Positions 44,799 through 54,168 of a stretch of DNA of 64,000 nucleotides are shown in pieces. How positions within the stretch are numbered: position 1 is the first letter of the stretch; every line of letters begins with the position of its first letter. Below the pieces are notes generated by a model that did no database searches, was not told the DNA's origin, and worked only from the letters and a program-made list of their open reading frames with translations. A program made the translations under genes and the position numbers. The DNA is taken from contig NZ_CP073764.1 of NCBI RefSeq assembly GCF_019343105.1, positions 2,294,001 through 2,358,000 on the forward strand, given 5' to 3'. The stretch comes from Methylovirgula sp. HY1. GTDB taxonomy: Bacteria > Pseudomonadota > Alphaproteobacteria > Rhizobiales > Beijerinckiaceae.

Positions 44799-45638
44799 AT
44801 GTTTCTCCTGATTCCCTACCCAGTCATCAATCCGGTCCTCGTCCATATAGGGCCGTTCCCGATCCGCTGGTATGCGCTCGCTTATATTGCCGGGCTGATT
44901 CTCGGCTGGGCCTATGTGCGCCATCTCGTGCGCAAGGAATCGCTGTGGCGCGGCCTGCCGCGGCCGAGCTTGGCGCAGATCGACGATCTCCTCGTCTATG
45001 TCGCCTTCGGCGTCATTCTCGGCGGCAGGGCCGGCTATGTCCTCTTCTATAACTTACCGCTCTATCTCGCCCATCCGCTGCAGATCTTCGAACTGTGGGA
45101 AGGCGGCATGTCCTTTCACGGCGGGCTTGCCGGCGCCGCCGTCGGCATCATCCTCTTCGCGCGCCGCACCAAAGTGCCGATTTTAAGCGTCATGGATATT
45201 GCCGCCGCGGCGGTCCCGATCGGCCTTTGCCTCGGCCGCATCGCCAATTTCATCAAGCCGGAACTCTGGGGGCGCCCGACCGATGTCCCCTGGGCAATGA
45301 TTTTCCCCGGTTCCGATGGACAACCCCGGCATCCGAGCCAGCTCTATGAAGCAGCGCTCGAAGGCGTCGTGCTGTTTTTTATCATCTCGCTGGCGATCCG
45401 GCTCGGCGCGCTGCGTCGGCCGGGGCTGACGACGGGAATTTTCGCCCTCGGCTATGGCGTGGCCCGGATCATCTCGGAGTTCTTCCGCCAGCCGGACCCG
45501 CAATTGGGCTATCTCTGGGACGGCGCGACCATGGGACAAATTCTCTCCTTGCCGCTCATTGCCGCCGGCTTGGCCTTCATCGTCTTTGCGCTGCGCCGGC
45601 GCGCGCCAAAGCATGAGTCCGCCAACCATGTCTCCTGA
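44799..45638 (+). CDS. lgt: prolipoprotein diacylglyceryl transferase
   Basis: Lgt transfers diacylglyceryl to the lipobox cysteine of prolipoproteins in the inner membrane, the first step of lipoprotein maturation. The 279-residue protein has about seven membrane helices, the signature FHGGLAGAAVGIILFA, and GLCLGRIANFIKPELWGR (the Arg-Asn-Glu signature, with Ala where Gly is usual). The 3' end overlaps the midA-like gene by 26 bases; lgt-midA-pgeF form one operon. Confidence 0.97.
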   Translation: MFLLIPYPVINPVLVHIGPFPIRWYALAYIAGLILGWAYVRHLVRKESLWRGLPRPSLAQIDDLLVYVAFGVILGGRAGYVLFYNLPLYLAHPLQIFELWEGGMSFHGGLAGAAVGIILFARRTKVPILSVMDIAAAAVPIGLCLGRIANFIKPELWGRPTDVPWAMIFPGSDGQPRHPSQLYEAALEGVVLFFIISLAIRLGALRRPGLTTGIFALGYGVARIISEFFRQPDPQLGYLWDGATMGQILSLPLIAAGLAFIVFALRRRAPKHESANHVS

Positions 45639-46752
45639 CCGGACGCCGCTCGGACGCGAGATCGCCGCCATGATCGCGCAAGAGGGGCCGATGAGCCTCG
45701 AACGATTCATGACGCTCGCGCTGCTGCATGCCGAGCACGGCTATTACAAGGCCAAAGTGCCGATCGGCGCCCAAGGCGATTTCATCACCGCGCCGGAAAT
45801 CCATCAAATGTTCGGTGAATTGATCGGGCTCTGGGCTGCCGAAGTCTGGCACGCTCTGGGCGCCCCGGAGCCTGTGCGGCTCATCGAACTCGGGCCCGGC
45901 CGCGGCACGCTGCTGGCCGATCTTCTCCGCGCCGCGCGCATCGTCCCGGAATTTCGCCGCGCGCTCGACGTGCATCTCGTCGAAGCGAGCGACATGCTAG
46001 CGCAAGAACAGCGCCGCACCTTGGCGGAGACCGATGTGCCGATCACCTGGCACCATGACATTGAGTCTCTGCCGAGCGGCCCGGCGATTGTCATCGCCAA
46101 TGAATTTTTCGATGCGCTGCCAGTGCGCCACTTTATGCGCGGCAAGGATGGCTGGCACGAGCGCCTCGTCGGCCTCGATGACGCCGGCCATTTCTGCTTC
46201 GGCCTGGCACCTGGCGCGGAGCCGGCACTGACGGGCGATGCGCAGGAAGGTCAGATCCTCGAAATCGGCATTGTCGCGCAGCGCTTCATGCACCGGCTCG
46301 CCGAGCATATCGCCGCCGAATCCGGCGCTCTGCTGGTCATCGATTACGGCCATGTGAAGACGCAAGCAGGCGAAACTTTGCAGGCCTTGCGCGGCCATCG
46401 CTATGCAGATCCCTTGCAGGCGCCGGGCGAAGCCGACCTCACGACCCATGTCGATTTCGCTGCCCTCACCAAAGCCGCGAAAGTCGCCGGCGCCGATGTG
46501 CATGGGCCGCTGACACAAGGGGTTTTTCTCGCGCGACTCGGCATCGTCCAAAGGGCCGAAGCTTTGAAGCGCAAGGCCGATGATGCGCAAGCCGCGGCGA
46601 TCGATCAGGCTTTGGCAAGGCTTGCGCTGCCGGGGCCGCTCACGGGAGCGCAAGCGAGCATGGCCGATCTCTTCAAAGTGCTGGTTGTCACCACGCCCGG
46701 CCTGCCCGCACCGCCGGGCTTCGACAATGATGCGGCGCGGGTCGCCTCATGA
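45613..46752 (+). CDS. MidA/NDUFAF7-family SAM-dependent methyltransferase
   Basis: A 379-residue protein of the MidA family, whose eukaryotic member methylates an arginine of a complex I subunit. Features: TPLGREIAAMIAQEGPMSLE, HGYYKAKVPIGAQGDFITAP, VRLIELGPGRGTLLADLLRA (SAM site) and IVIANEFFDALPVRHF. Start ATG 45613 (or 45628), both inside the lgt end. The TGA overlaps the ATG of pgeF (ATGA). A complex I assembly role is inferred by homology. Confidence 0.92.
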   Translation: MSPPTMSPDRTPLGREIAAMIAQEGPMSLERFMTLALLHAEHGYYKAKVPIGAQGDFITAPEIHQMFGELIGLWAAEVWHALGAPEPVRLIELGPGRGTLLADLLRAARIVPEFRRALDVHLVEASDMLAQEQRRTLAETDVPITWHHDIESLPSGPAIVIANEFFDALPVRHFMRGKDGWHERLVGLDDAGHFCFGLAPGAEPALTGDAQEGQILEIGIVAQRFMHRLAEHIAAESGALLVIDYGHVKTQAGETLQALRGHRYADPLQAPGEADLTTHVDFAALTKAAKVAGADVHGPLTQGVFLARLGIVQRAEALKRKADDAQAAAIDQALARLALPGPLTGAQASMADLFKVLVVTTPGLPAPPGFDNDAARVAS

Positions 46753-47513
46753 CCGAACCGATCCGAAGCGATCTGCTGCTTGCGCAAAATATCGCGCATG
46801 GCTTCTTCACGCGCCACGGCGGCGTCTCGCAAGGACTCTATGCCTCGCTGAATGGCGGCGTCGGCTCCAAGGATGATGCCGCAGCGGTGGCGGAAAACCG
46901 CCGCCGCATGGCGGCATCGCTGGGCGTCACCCATCTGCTCGTGCCCTATCAGATCCATTCGCCCGATGCGATGATCGTCGAGGCCGCTTTCACACCGGAC
47001 GAACGGCCGCGATGCGATGCGCTCGTGACGCGGACGCGAAACATCGGGCTCGGCGTGACGGGCGCGGATTGCGGCATCGTGCTGTTCGCCGATGCGGACG
47101 CGCAAGTGATCGGCGCCGCGCATGCCGGCTGGAAAGGCGCGCTGACCGGCGTGCTGGAAGCGACGCTCGATGCCATGGAAAGGCAGGGCGCGGCGCGCGG
47201 CAATATCAAAGCCGTGCTGGGTCCGACGATCGGGCAAAACTCTTATGAAGTCGGGCCGGAATTTTTCGACCGCTTCATCGCAGACGACAAGGACTATGCC
47301 TCATTCTTCGCGTCTTCGACGCGGCAAAATCATCGGCTTTTCGACCTTCCGGGCTTCATCGGCTTTCGCTTGCAGCGCGCCGGCATCGGCGCATTTGAAA
47401 ATCTCGGACTCGACACTTATGCGGACGACGCACGGTTTTACTCCTATCGCCGCTCCGTGCATCGGCAGGAGGAAGATTATGGCCGCCTCGTCGCGGCGAT
47501 CGCGCTGGTGTGA
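46749..47513 (+). CDS. pgeF: peptidoglycan editing factor PgeF (laccase-domain, DUF152)
   Basis: A 254-residue cytoplasmic protein of the PgeF/YfiH family, once called polyphenol oxidase and now linked to removing wrongly built cell-wall precursors. Metal-site motifs are FFTRHGGVSQGLYASLN, GVTGADCGIVLFAD with the cysteine, and GAAHAGWKGALTGVLEATLD with the histidine. It starts at an ATG overlapping the preceding stop by four bases. Third gene of the lgt operon. Confidence 0.95.
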   Translation: MTEPIRSDLLLAQNIAHGFFTRHGGVSQGLYASLNGGVGSKDDAAAVAENRRRMAASLGVTHLLVPYQIHSPDAMIVEAAFTPDERPRCDALVTRTRNIGLGVTGADCGIVLFADADAQVIGAAHAGWKGALTGVLEATLDAMERQGAARGNIKAVLGPTIGQNSYEVGPEFFDRFIADDKDYASFFASSTRQNHRLFDLPGFIGFRLQRAGIGAFENLGLDTYADDARFYSYRRSVHRQEEDYGRLVAAIALV

Positions 47514-47630
47514 AAGCAACGAAGATTCGGTACGCAGCCTCTCCCACTGGAAGAGGGTTGTACCGCGCGCCGGAACCTAATCTCGACAGGCCGGTTTTAC
47601 CGGGCATGCGCCCCAAACCATGACAGGCCC

Positions 47631-48359
47631 ATGATCGACCCGCTTCTCCTCACCACCGCCCGCGTCGCGACCTTCAAAGGCACGCTGGGCCTCACCAATG
47701 CCACCGGCTTTTTCTTCGAGCGCGACCGGCGGCTATTCCTGGTGACGAGCCGGCATGTGATGTTCGACGAACCGACCGCGCATTTCCCCGATCGGCTCGA
47801 GATCGAATTGCATATCGATCCCGACAATATGGTGAGATCCACGGGCTTTTCGATTCCGCTCTATCGGGATTGCAAGGCGATCTGGCGGCAAGGCGCGGAT
47901 GCCGCCGGAAAGATCGATGTCGCGATGATCGAAATCGATTACGCGGCACTGCCGCAACCGGCCGTCTATCGCGCCTTCACGCCGCAACATTTGCTCGACT
48001 CGGCCGCGCATGTCGAAATCGGCGGCTCGCTTTTGGTGATCGGCTTTCCGCTCGGCTTCCACGACACGCTGCATCATATGCCGGTCGCGCGGCGCGCCGG
48101 CCTCGCCTCCTCTTTCGGCCTGCGCTTCCAAGGCAATGGCTACTTCCTCACCGATGCGCGCACGCATCGCGGCACCAGCGGCGCGCCCGTCGTGCTGCGC
48201 GCGACGGAGCATGACCCGGCGCAAGGGGATCTGCCGTGGATCCTGCTCGGCGTGCATTCCTCGCGGGTCGACGTCATGCGTGATCTGAAACTGGACGAAG
48301 CGCTGGGGCTCAATTGCGCCTGGTACGCGGATATTTTGATGACGCTGACGCAGCGGTAA
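47631..48359 (+). CDS. trypsin-like serine protease domain protein, no signal peptide
   Basis: A 242-residue protein with a chymotrypsin-fold triad in order: His in FLVTSRHVMFDE (about residue 42), Asp in GKIDVAMIEIDYA (about 103), and Ser in THRGTSGAPVVLR (about 184). The N-terminus shows no signal peptide or membrane helix, so it is probably cytoplasmic, unusual for this fold. It lies 117 bases after pgeF and before the GC-rich repeats. Substrate unknown. Confidence 0.8.
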   Translation: MIDPLLLTTARVATFKGTLGLTNATGFFFERDRRLFLVTSRHVMFDEPTAHFPDRLEIELHIDPDNMVRSTGFSIPLYRDCKAIWRQGADAAGKIDVAMIEIDYAALPQPAVYRAFTPQHLLDSAAHVEIGGSLLVIGFPLGFHDTLHHMPVARRAGLASSFGLRFQGNGYFLTDARTHRGTSGAPVVLRATEHDPAQGDLPWILLGVHSSRVDVMRDLKLDEALGLNCAWYADILMTLTQR

Positions 48360-48395
48360 GGACGCCAATCGGAAAGACACGTATGATGCCGCATC

Positions 48396-48503
48396 TATCC
48401 TTCCCCTCTCAGGGGAAAGTGCCGAACGAAGTGAGGCGGATGGGGTTGGCGGCCCACCCCACCCGGCCGCTGCGCGGCCACCCTCCCCTGAAGGGGAGGG
48501 ATT
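48396..48503. repeat. GC-rich intergenic repeat, copy 1 (second repeat family)
   Basis: It starts ATCCTTCCCCTCTCAGGGGA, then GGCGGATGGGGTTGG, GCCCACCCCACCCGG and CGCTGCGCGGCC, and closes CCCTCCCCTGAAGGGGAGGG. The termini are inverted. This type of repeat is widespread between genes in Hyphomicrobiales. It is unrelated to the mosaic family elsewhere in the window. Confidence 0.85.
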
Positions 48504-48569
48504 GCGCGCCCGATTGACGCTGACCAAGCGCTGAAACGGCAATGGAAAAGGCACCAACGCTGACGCGCT

Positions 48570-48661
48570 TATCCTTCCCCTTTCAGGGGAAGGTGTCACG
48601 CGAAGCGTGACGGATGGGGTTACATTCGCGCGGCCCCCCCCGGTCGGCTGCGCCGACCGTT
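48570..48661. repeat. GC-rich intergenic repeat, copy 2, possible terminator of the yej genes
   Basis: It starts TATCCTTCCCCTTTCAGGGG, followed by CGCGAAGCGTGACGGATGGG as in copy 1, and ends in the hairpin CGGTCGGC-TGC-GCCGACCG. It lies 11 bases past the yejF stop, where the hairpin could end the yej transcript. The right terminus seen in copy 1 is missing. Confidence 0.8.
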
Positions 48662-48671
48662 CGACATTTCG

Positions 48672-50246
48672 TCATGCTCCCGCCGCCTCCACCAGCGCCT
48701 TTGTAAACTCATCCCTCGGGTCCGCGATCACCGCTTCCGTCGCGCCGCGCTCGACGATTTTTCCTTCCTTCATCACCGCGATCTCGTCCGCCATGGCGCG
48801 CACGATCGCGAGATCATGCGTGATGAAAACATAGGTGAGATCATGCGCCTCCTGCAGCTTCAACAGCAGCTTCAACAGATCGACGGCGATGGCGCGGTCG
48901 AGCGCCGAGGTCGGCTCATCGAGCACGATAAGTTTTGGTTTAAGGATCAGTGCGCGCGCGATCGCAATGCGCTGGCGCTGGCCGCCGGAAAATTCCGAAG
49001 GGAATCGAAACCGCGCCGCGGGATCGAGACCGACTTCGCCGAGCGCTTCCACCGCGCGGGCATCGCGGTCCTTGCGGCTCAACTCCGGCGCATGAATGCG
49101 CAAGCCTTCCGTCACGATCTCGCCAACCCGCATGCGCGGCGACAGCGCGCCATAGGGATTTTGAAACACGAGTTGCATCGCGCGCCGCAAGGGCCGCATC
49201 GCGGCGCGGCTGAGCGGGCTCAAATCGCGCCCCTCGAAAGAGATGAGGCCTGAGGCCGGCACGAGCTTTAACAGCGCCCGCCCCAAAGTGGATTTGCCGG
49301 AACCGGATTCGCCGACGAGGCCCAATGTGCGGCCCTGATGCAGAACAAGGCTCACATCATCGACCGCCTTGATCTCATGCTTGGCCTGAAACAGCCCGCC
49401 GCGCAGACGATAGGTCACCTTGATATGCTGCGCTTCGAGAAGCACCGGCTGATCCGGCGCCGTGCGATCGGCTCGCACCGGCGGCAGCGAGGCGAGCAAT
49501 TCCTTCGTATAGGCCTGCGTCGGAGCTTTGAGAATCTGCTCGGCGCTTCCGCTTTCGACAATCACGCCGGCGCGCATGACATGCACATCATCGGCGAAGC
49601 GGCCGACGAGATTGAGATCATGGCTGATGAAAATCATCGCCATGCCAAGCCGGCTTTTCAGATCGGTCAAGAGCGCCAATATGCGCGCGGCGACCGTGAC
49701 ATCGAGCGCCGTCGTCGGCTCGTCGGCGATGAGAATTTCGGGATTGCAGGCGATCGCCATTGCAATCGCGATGCGCTGGCATTGGCCGCCGGACAATTCA
49801 TGCGGATAGGCGCGCCAGCGCCGCGCCGGCGCATCGATGCCGACCATTTCGATGAGCTCGAGGCTGCGCAGCTTCGCCGCGCCGCGCGCGAGCCCGGCGC
49901 GCAGACGCAAAACATCGACGATCTGGCGCCCGACCGGAAACAAAGGATCGAGCGCCGACATGGGCTCTTGAAAGATCATGGCGATACGGCGGCCACGAAT
50001 CGCATCGAGCATTTTGCTCCGCGCATGCAATAGCTCAGTGCCTTCGAAGCTGACGGAGCCGGTCGCGCTCGCGCCCTCTGGCAGAAGACCAAGCACCGAG
50101 AGCGCCGCAAGGCTCTTGCCCGAACCCGATTCGCCGATCAGCGCCAGCGTCTGGCCGCGCCGGAGATCGAGCGAAAGCCCAGTGACCGCTTCATGCGCGC
50201 CAAAGCCGATGCGAAGATCGCGCAATGCGAGAAAATGATCACTCAT
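48672..50246 (-). CDS. yejF: peptide-type ABC transporter, fused double ATPase (YejF-like)
   Basis: A 524-residue protein with two complete ABC ATPase halves: Walker A GESGSGKS near residues 38-45, signature LSGGQCQRIAIAMAIA, Walker B ILIADEPTTALDVTV; then a second GESGSGKS, FSGGQRQRIAIARALI and LIVLDEPTSALD. This is the DppD-DppF fusion typical of YejF, which powers microcin C/peptide-type import. The ATG at 50246 overlaps the yejE stop by four bases. Last gene of yejB-yejE-yejF. Confidence 0.93.
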   Translation of the reverse strand: MSDHFLALRDLRIGFGAHEAVTGLSLDLRRGQTLALIGESGSGKSLAALSVLGLLPEGASATGSVSFEGTELLHARSKMLDAIRGRRIAMIFQEPMSALDPLFPVGRQIVDVLRLRAGLARGAAKLRSLELIEMVGIDAPARRWRAYPHELSGGQCQRIAIAMAIACNPEILIADEPTTALDVTVAARILALLTDLKSRLGMAMIFISHDLNLVGRFADDVHVMRAGVIVESGSAEQILKAPTQAYTKELLASLPPVRADRTAPDQPVLLEAQHIKVTYRLRGGLFQAKHEIKAVDDVSLVLHQGRTLGLVGESGSGKSTLGRALLKLVPASGLISFEGRDLSPLSRAAMRPLRRAMQLVFQNPYGALSPRMRVGEIVTEGLRIHAPELSRKDRDARAVEALGEVGLDPAARFRFPSEFSGGQRQRIAIARALILKPKLIVLDEPTSALDRAIAVDLLKLLLKLQEAHDLTYVFITHDLAIVRAMADEIAVMKEGKIVERGATEAVIADPRDEFTKALVEAAGA

Positions 50247-51358
50247 TGCGAATGGCCTTCGACAGCTTGCGTCAACGCATCGCCGAGAATGTTCAGCGCC
50301 GCCAACGTGAGCGCCAGGACCAGCGCTGGAAAAATGAGAAGATAGGGTGCGCTCTGGATCATCCGCGCGCCATCGGCGATCAAGAGCCCGAGACTCGTCA
50401 ACGGCTCCTGCACGCCCAATCCCAAGAAGGAGACGAAGCTTTCGGCGAGAATCACGCGCGGCACGAGCAGCGTGAGAAAGGCCGCGATCGGCGCCAGCAT
50501 ATTGGGCAGAACATGCCGCCAGAAAATCGCGGCAGGCCCGGCGCCCAGAGCCTCTGCGGCCGCGACATAATCGCGGCGCTTCACCGACAGCGTCTCGCCG
50601 CGCACGATCCGCGCCATGTCGAGCCATTCGACGGCGCCGATCGCGACGAAGATCAAAATGAAATTGCGGCCCAGGAAGACGGTGAGCAAGATCACGAAGA
50701 AGATGAAGGGCAGCGCATACAGGATCTCGACGAGGCGCATCATCGCGAGATCGAGCCTGCCGCCGACATAGCCGGCGATGCCGCCGTAGGCGACGCCGAG
50801 CGACAGCGCGACGAGCGTGGCAAGTAATCCGACCGCAAGCGAGATGCGCAGCGCGATGAAGATACGCGCCAAAAGATCGCGGCCATTGCTGTCCGTGCCG
50901 CAGGGAAAGACGAAGCGGCGGAGCGGCAGATAGAGGCTGAGCTTGCGGCCAGCGTCGGCGCGGGCAACGACATGCGCGGGCATGAAAATATCGGAATGGG
51001 TGAAATAGCGCAAAAGCCGCTCGTCGATCGGCTTTTCAGCGGCAAGCTCGATCGTCACAGCCTTCTGGCCGACCGAGGATTGGATGATGGCGACATGCAT
51101 GCGCTGCGAAAAATCATCGAGCGCGGCGACGGTCTCTCGGATCGTCGGATGCGCGGCGAAAGACGGCGCGACGAGCACGAAATCGCGATAGACGCGATCA
51201 TAGGGATGCGGATAGAACCAGGGACCGACAAGGGCTGCGAGCGCCAAGCCGAAGAGACCCACGAGGCTCGCGATGGCGCTCTTGCGGCGTAGCAGCCGGC
51301 GCATGAAGCTCGGCCCCTCAGCGCGCGGGGGAAGATCGATCGCCTCATCCATGGGCAT
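50243..51358 (-). CDS. yejE: peptide-type ABC transporter permease (YejE-like)
   Basis: A 371-residue inner-membrane permease of the DppC/YejE class. The first helix is at about residues 29-50, followed by a periplasmic loop of ~90 residues that is characteristic of YejE. Then five helices with the permease loop RRDYVAAAEALGAGPAAIFW. The ATG at 51358 shares a base with the TAA of yejB (TAATG). Pairs with YejB to form the channel. Confidence 0.92.
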   Translation of the reverse strand: MPMDEAIDLPPRAEGPSFMRRLLRRKSAIASLVGLFGLALAALVGPWFYPHPYDRVYRDFVLVAPSFAAHPTIRETVAALDDFSQRMHVAIIQSSVGQKAVTIELAAEKPIDERLLRYFTHSDIFMPAHVVARADAGRKLSLYLPLRRFVFPCGTDSNGRDLLARIFIALRISLAVGLLATLVALSLGVAYGGIAGYVGGRLDLAMMRLVEILYALPFIFFVILLTVFLGRNFILIFVAIGAVEWLDMARIVRGETLSVKRRDYVAAAEALGAGPAAIFWRHVLPNMLAPIAAFLTLLVPRVILAESFVSFLGLGVQEPLTSLGLLIADGARMIQSAPYLLIFPALVLALTLAALNILGDALTQAVEGHSQ

Positions 51359-52278
51359 TAGTCCTGCCGAACTCTCGGGTCGATCCATCCATAAAGTACA
51401 TCGACGAAAACATTGAAGACGATGACCAGAGCCGCGACGACGATCACCGTGCCGAGCACCAGCGTATAGTCGCGACCGAGCGCGGCGAAGACGAAATAGC
51501 GGCCTATGCCAGGAATGCCGAACACGGTTTCGACGACGACGGAGCCGGTGAGCAGATTGGCCGCCATCGGCCCAAGATAGGAGAGAACCGGCAGAAAGGC
51601 GCCGCGCAAAGCATGCGCATAGACGACACGCCCCGGCAGGCCGAAGGCGCGCAAGGTGCTGATCGAAGGCGCGCGCAACACATCGCCTAAGGCTGCTGTC
51701 AGAAGCCGCGCAATCACCGCCATCTGCGGCAGAGCGAGAGTCGCCACCGGCAAGACTTGGTTTTGCCAGGCACCGTCATTCCAGCCGCCGACCGGCAGGC
51801 TCCGCAGCGTCAGGCCGAAGATCAATTGCAGCAGCGGCGCGATCACGAAGCTCGGCACCGCGATCGCCAACAGCGCAAAAGCGCCAACCGCGCGCGCCGC
51901 CAGTCCGTGCCGGCGCACGGCGGCGATAAGGCCAAGCGCAACGCCGCCGAAAAGCGCGACGATCAAAGCCTCCCCGCCGAGAGTGAGCGAAACGGGGAGC
52001 GCTCTTGCGAAAAGCGCGGCGACGGTGAAATCGCGCCAGCGCAGGCTGGGACCGAGGTCGCCATGCAAAAGCCCCCAAAGATAGAAGCCGAATTGCTGCG
52101 GCAGGGGCCGATCGAGCCCGTAAAGCGCCTTGAGATGTTGCAAGGTCTGCGGATCGATCGCGCGTTCCGCATCGAACGGGCCACCCGGTGCCAAATGCAT
52201 CAGAATGAATGCAATGGCCACGACCGCGAGGAGCGTCGCTATCGAGGCTGCGAGACGCGCGAGACTATGTCGAAGCAT
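51358..52278 (-). CDS. yejB: peptide-type ABC transporter permease (YejB-like)
   Basis: A 306-residue inner-membrane permease of the DppB/YejB class: an N-terminal helix (LAASIATLLAVVAIAFILMH), then HLAPGGPFDAERAI, the permease loop with LRAPSISTLRAFGLPGRVVY, and a C-terminal VVVETVFGIPGIGRYFVFAA. First gene of the cluster. No periplasmic binding-protein gene (yejA) precedes it; 52279-52656 holds no gene. The ATG at 52278 is preferred over the frame to 52332. Confidence 0.92.
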   Translation of the reverse strand: MLRHSLARLAASIATLLAVVAIAFILMHLAPGGPFDAERAIDPQTLQHLKALYGLDRPLPQQFGFYLWGLLHGDLGPSLRWRDFTVAALFARALPVSLTLGGEALIVALFGGVALGLIAAVRRHGLAARAVGAFALLAIAVPSFVIAPLLQLIFGLTLRSLPVGGWNDGAWQNQVLPVATLALPQMAVIARLLTAALGDVLRAPSISTLRAFGLPGRVVYAHALRGAFLPVLSYLGPMAANLLTGSVVVETVFGIPGIGRYFVFAALGRDYTLVLGTVIVVAALVIVFNVFVDVLYGWIDPRVRQD

Positions 52279-52656
52279 GGGGAAGGCTTTGGTACGAGAT
52301 GCGGCCGGCGCGGGCAGGCTGTGCACAAGCACATCCGGACGAACCGCATAGCCATATTATCATCACGCACATAGGCTTCACTTGGTTCGACATCAAACGG
52401 CTTGGTTGTTCGGGCATGTTCGTACATCTTCCATGCGGTCTTCATAGGGTATGCTTCGAAACTGCCTGAGATTTCAGCAGCAACCTATGGCAGGCAAAAG
52501 GAAATTCGGCCAAGGGCCGAGGCCGGCATGGTTTCATGCGCACGAGAACCGGGCAAAAAAGCTAAGTTTTTAGAACATGCACAGAACACGCCGAAATGTT
52601 CCTGCGTTTGCCGCGGGCCGCATATCGGTAATGTCGGAGCGAGGGGAGAGAAGACG
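52279..52656. other. intergenic region between yejB and the LTXXQ-protein gene
   Basis: About 380 bases separating two divergent genes. No gene, repeat copy or hairpin is evident. Both promoters should lie here. In the + direction the strong ribosome site GAGGGGAGAG leads into the next gene. Confidence 0.5.
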
Positions 52657-54096
52657 ATGGTTCGGGAAACGACGAGTATTCTCGTGGCCGCATTCGCGCT
52701 CTGCTTCGAATCCGCATTGGTATCGGGCGCGATCTTCCCGGTGTCCGCCCTTGCCCACGAATCTCATGGGGGAAGCCATGGCAAGGGCGGCGGCAAAGGC
52801 GGCGGCAAATTCGGCAAGACGCATTTCGGCGGTCTTCATTTCACCGGCCAGCGTTTTGGAACCGCGCATATGGCCGGCCGCGACCACGGCGTTTTGAAAC
52901 ACAGCGCCACTGCCGCCGATGCGCCCGGCGCAATGGCGCTTGCGCCTAATCGACCGGCCGCGGCGCCGAGGTTCCGCGCAATCCGTGGCCTCGAGCCGCG
53001 TGGGTTCAACCGCAATGCTTTCGGCGACACATGGAAATGGAACCATTGGGCCCGCGTTCACTGGGGCGCCGGTTGGAATTATTGGGGATCTGGATGGGGC
53101 TATTGGACCGGCTCGGTCTTCTCGCCCTTCCTTTACGGCGACGCGCTGAGTTTCGCACTCTGGCCCGATGCGCTCTATGATTCGTTCTTCGCTTATGGGC
53201 CCGACTATCTTTTAGCCTCCATCTTCTCGCCAGGGCCCCTCTATGGGGCCACCGAGGAAGCCAGCTATCCACTTTTCGACGTCTACGGCTATCCGCCCGA
53301 CGCCAAAAATTATTATGGCTATTACCGCAGGCGGCAGCATCGCCGCCATGCCGCCGCGGCGGCCGACAGCGCCTCGCCCGCAGCAGATTGCAGCGGCCTT
53401 GCACCCGGGATCGCGAGCCTGCCCATCGACCGGATCAAAAGAGCGATCCGGGCAACCCCGCAACAGACGGAAATGCTGACTCAGCTCGGGACGGCCTCGA
53501 CGCGGGCCGAGACTATTTTGCAAGGGTCCTGTCCGAGCACGCCGCCGCTGACTCCGGTTGGACGGCTCGACGCCGTCGCCACAAGGCTACATGCCATGAT
53601 CCAGGCCATAGGCTTTCTCCGCACACCCCTCACGACTCTCGACGAATCGCTCGACGACAAGCAAAGGGAGCGACTGGCCACGCTTGGCGGACGCAGCAAA
53701 TACCGACATGCCGGCGTTGCGATGAGCCAGGCGCCGGCCCGCGATCTCGCCGCGCTCTGTAAAAAACAAGCGACGGGATTCACGCTCCTGCCGGTGCAGC
53801 GGATCGAGGATATCGTGACGCCGACCGCGGCGCAGAAATCGGCATTCGAAGCCTTGAAGAGCGCATCGACCACGGCCGCGGCGAACCTCGATGCGTCCTG
53901 TCCGGGCGACGTGCCGGAAACTTTGGCCGGTCGTCTCGATGCGGTCGTCAACCGGCTCAACGCTTTGGCCGAGGCGGTCAGCATCGTGAAGCCGCCTCTG
54001 ACGAAATTTTACGCGACCTTGAGCGACGAACAAAAGGCGCGCTTCAATGTGATCGGAGGCATCCAGGACACGAATGCGCCGACGCAGGAGCATTAG
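52657..54096 (+). CDS. secreted LTXXQ-motif protein
   Basis: A 479-residue exported protein. After the signal peptide (cleavage after SALA near residue 33) comes a Gly/His/Lys-rich stretch (HESHGGSHGKGGGKGGGK) that could bind metal, and a Trp/Tyr/Gly-rich stretch (WNYWGSGWGYWTGSV). The C-terminal half holds two tandem copies of an LTXXQ-like helical unit, the first closing LDDKQRERLATLGG and the second closing LSDEQKARFNVIGG. The LTXXQ family includes the periplasmic stress chaperones Spy and CpxP. A role in envelope or metal stress is possible, not shown. Confidence 0.8.
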   Translation: MVRETTSILVAAFALCFESALVSGAIFPVSALAHESHGGSHGKGGGKGGGKFGKTHFGGLHFTGQRFGTAHMAGRDHGVLKHSATAADAPGAMALAPNRPAAAPRFRAIRGLEPRGFNRNAFGDTWKWNHWARVHWGAGWNYWGSGWGYWTGSVFSPFLYGDALSFALWPDALYDSFFAYGPDYLLASIFSPGPLYGATEEASYPLFDVYGYPPDAKNYYGYYRRRQHRRHAAAAADSASPAADCSGLAPGIASLPIDRIKRAIRATPQQTEMLTQLGTASTRAETILQGSCPSTPPLTPVGRLDAVATRLHAMIQAIGFLRTPLTTLDESLDDKQRERLATLGGRSKYRHAGVAMSQAPARDLAALCKKQATGFTLLPVQRIEDIVTPTAAQKSAFEALKSASTTAAANLDASCPGDVPETLAGRLDAVVNRLNALAEAVSIVKPPLTKFYATLSDEQKARFNVIGGIQDTNAPTQEH

Positions 54097-54168
54097 CGGA
54101 TACGATTTCCTGCGATAGGGCGGGCAAAAGCGCGGCCAAAGGCGCCTTCGACGATCCACCCTTCGGTC

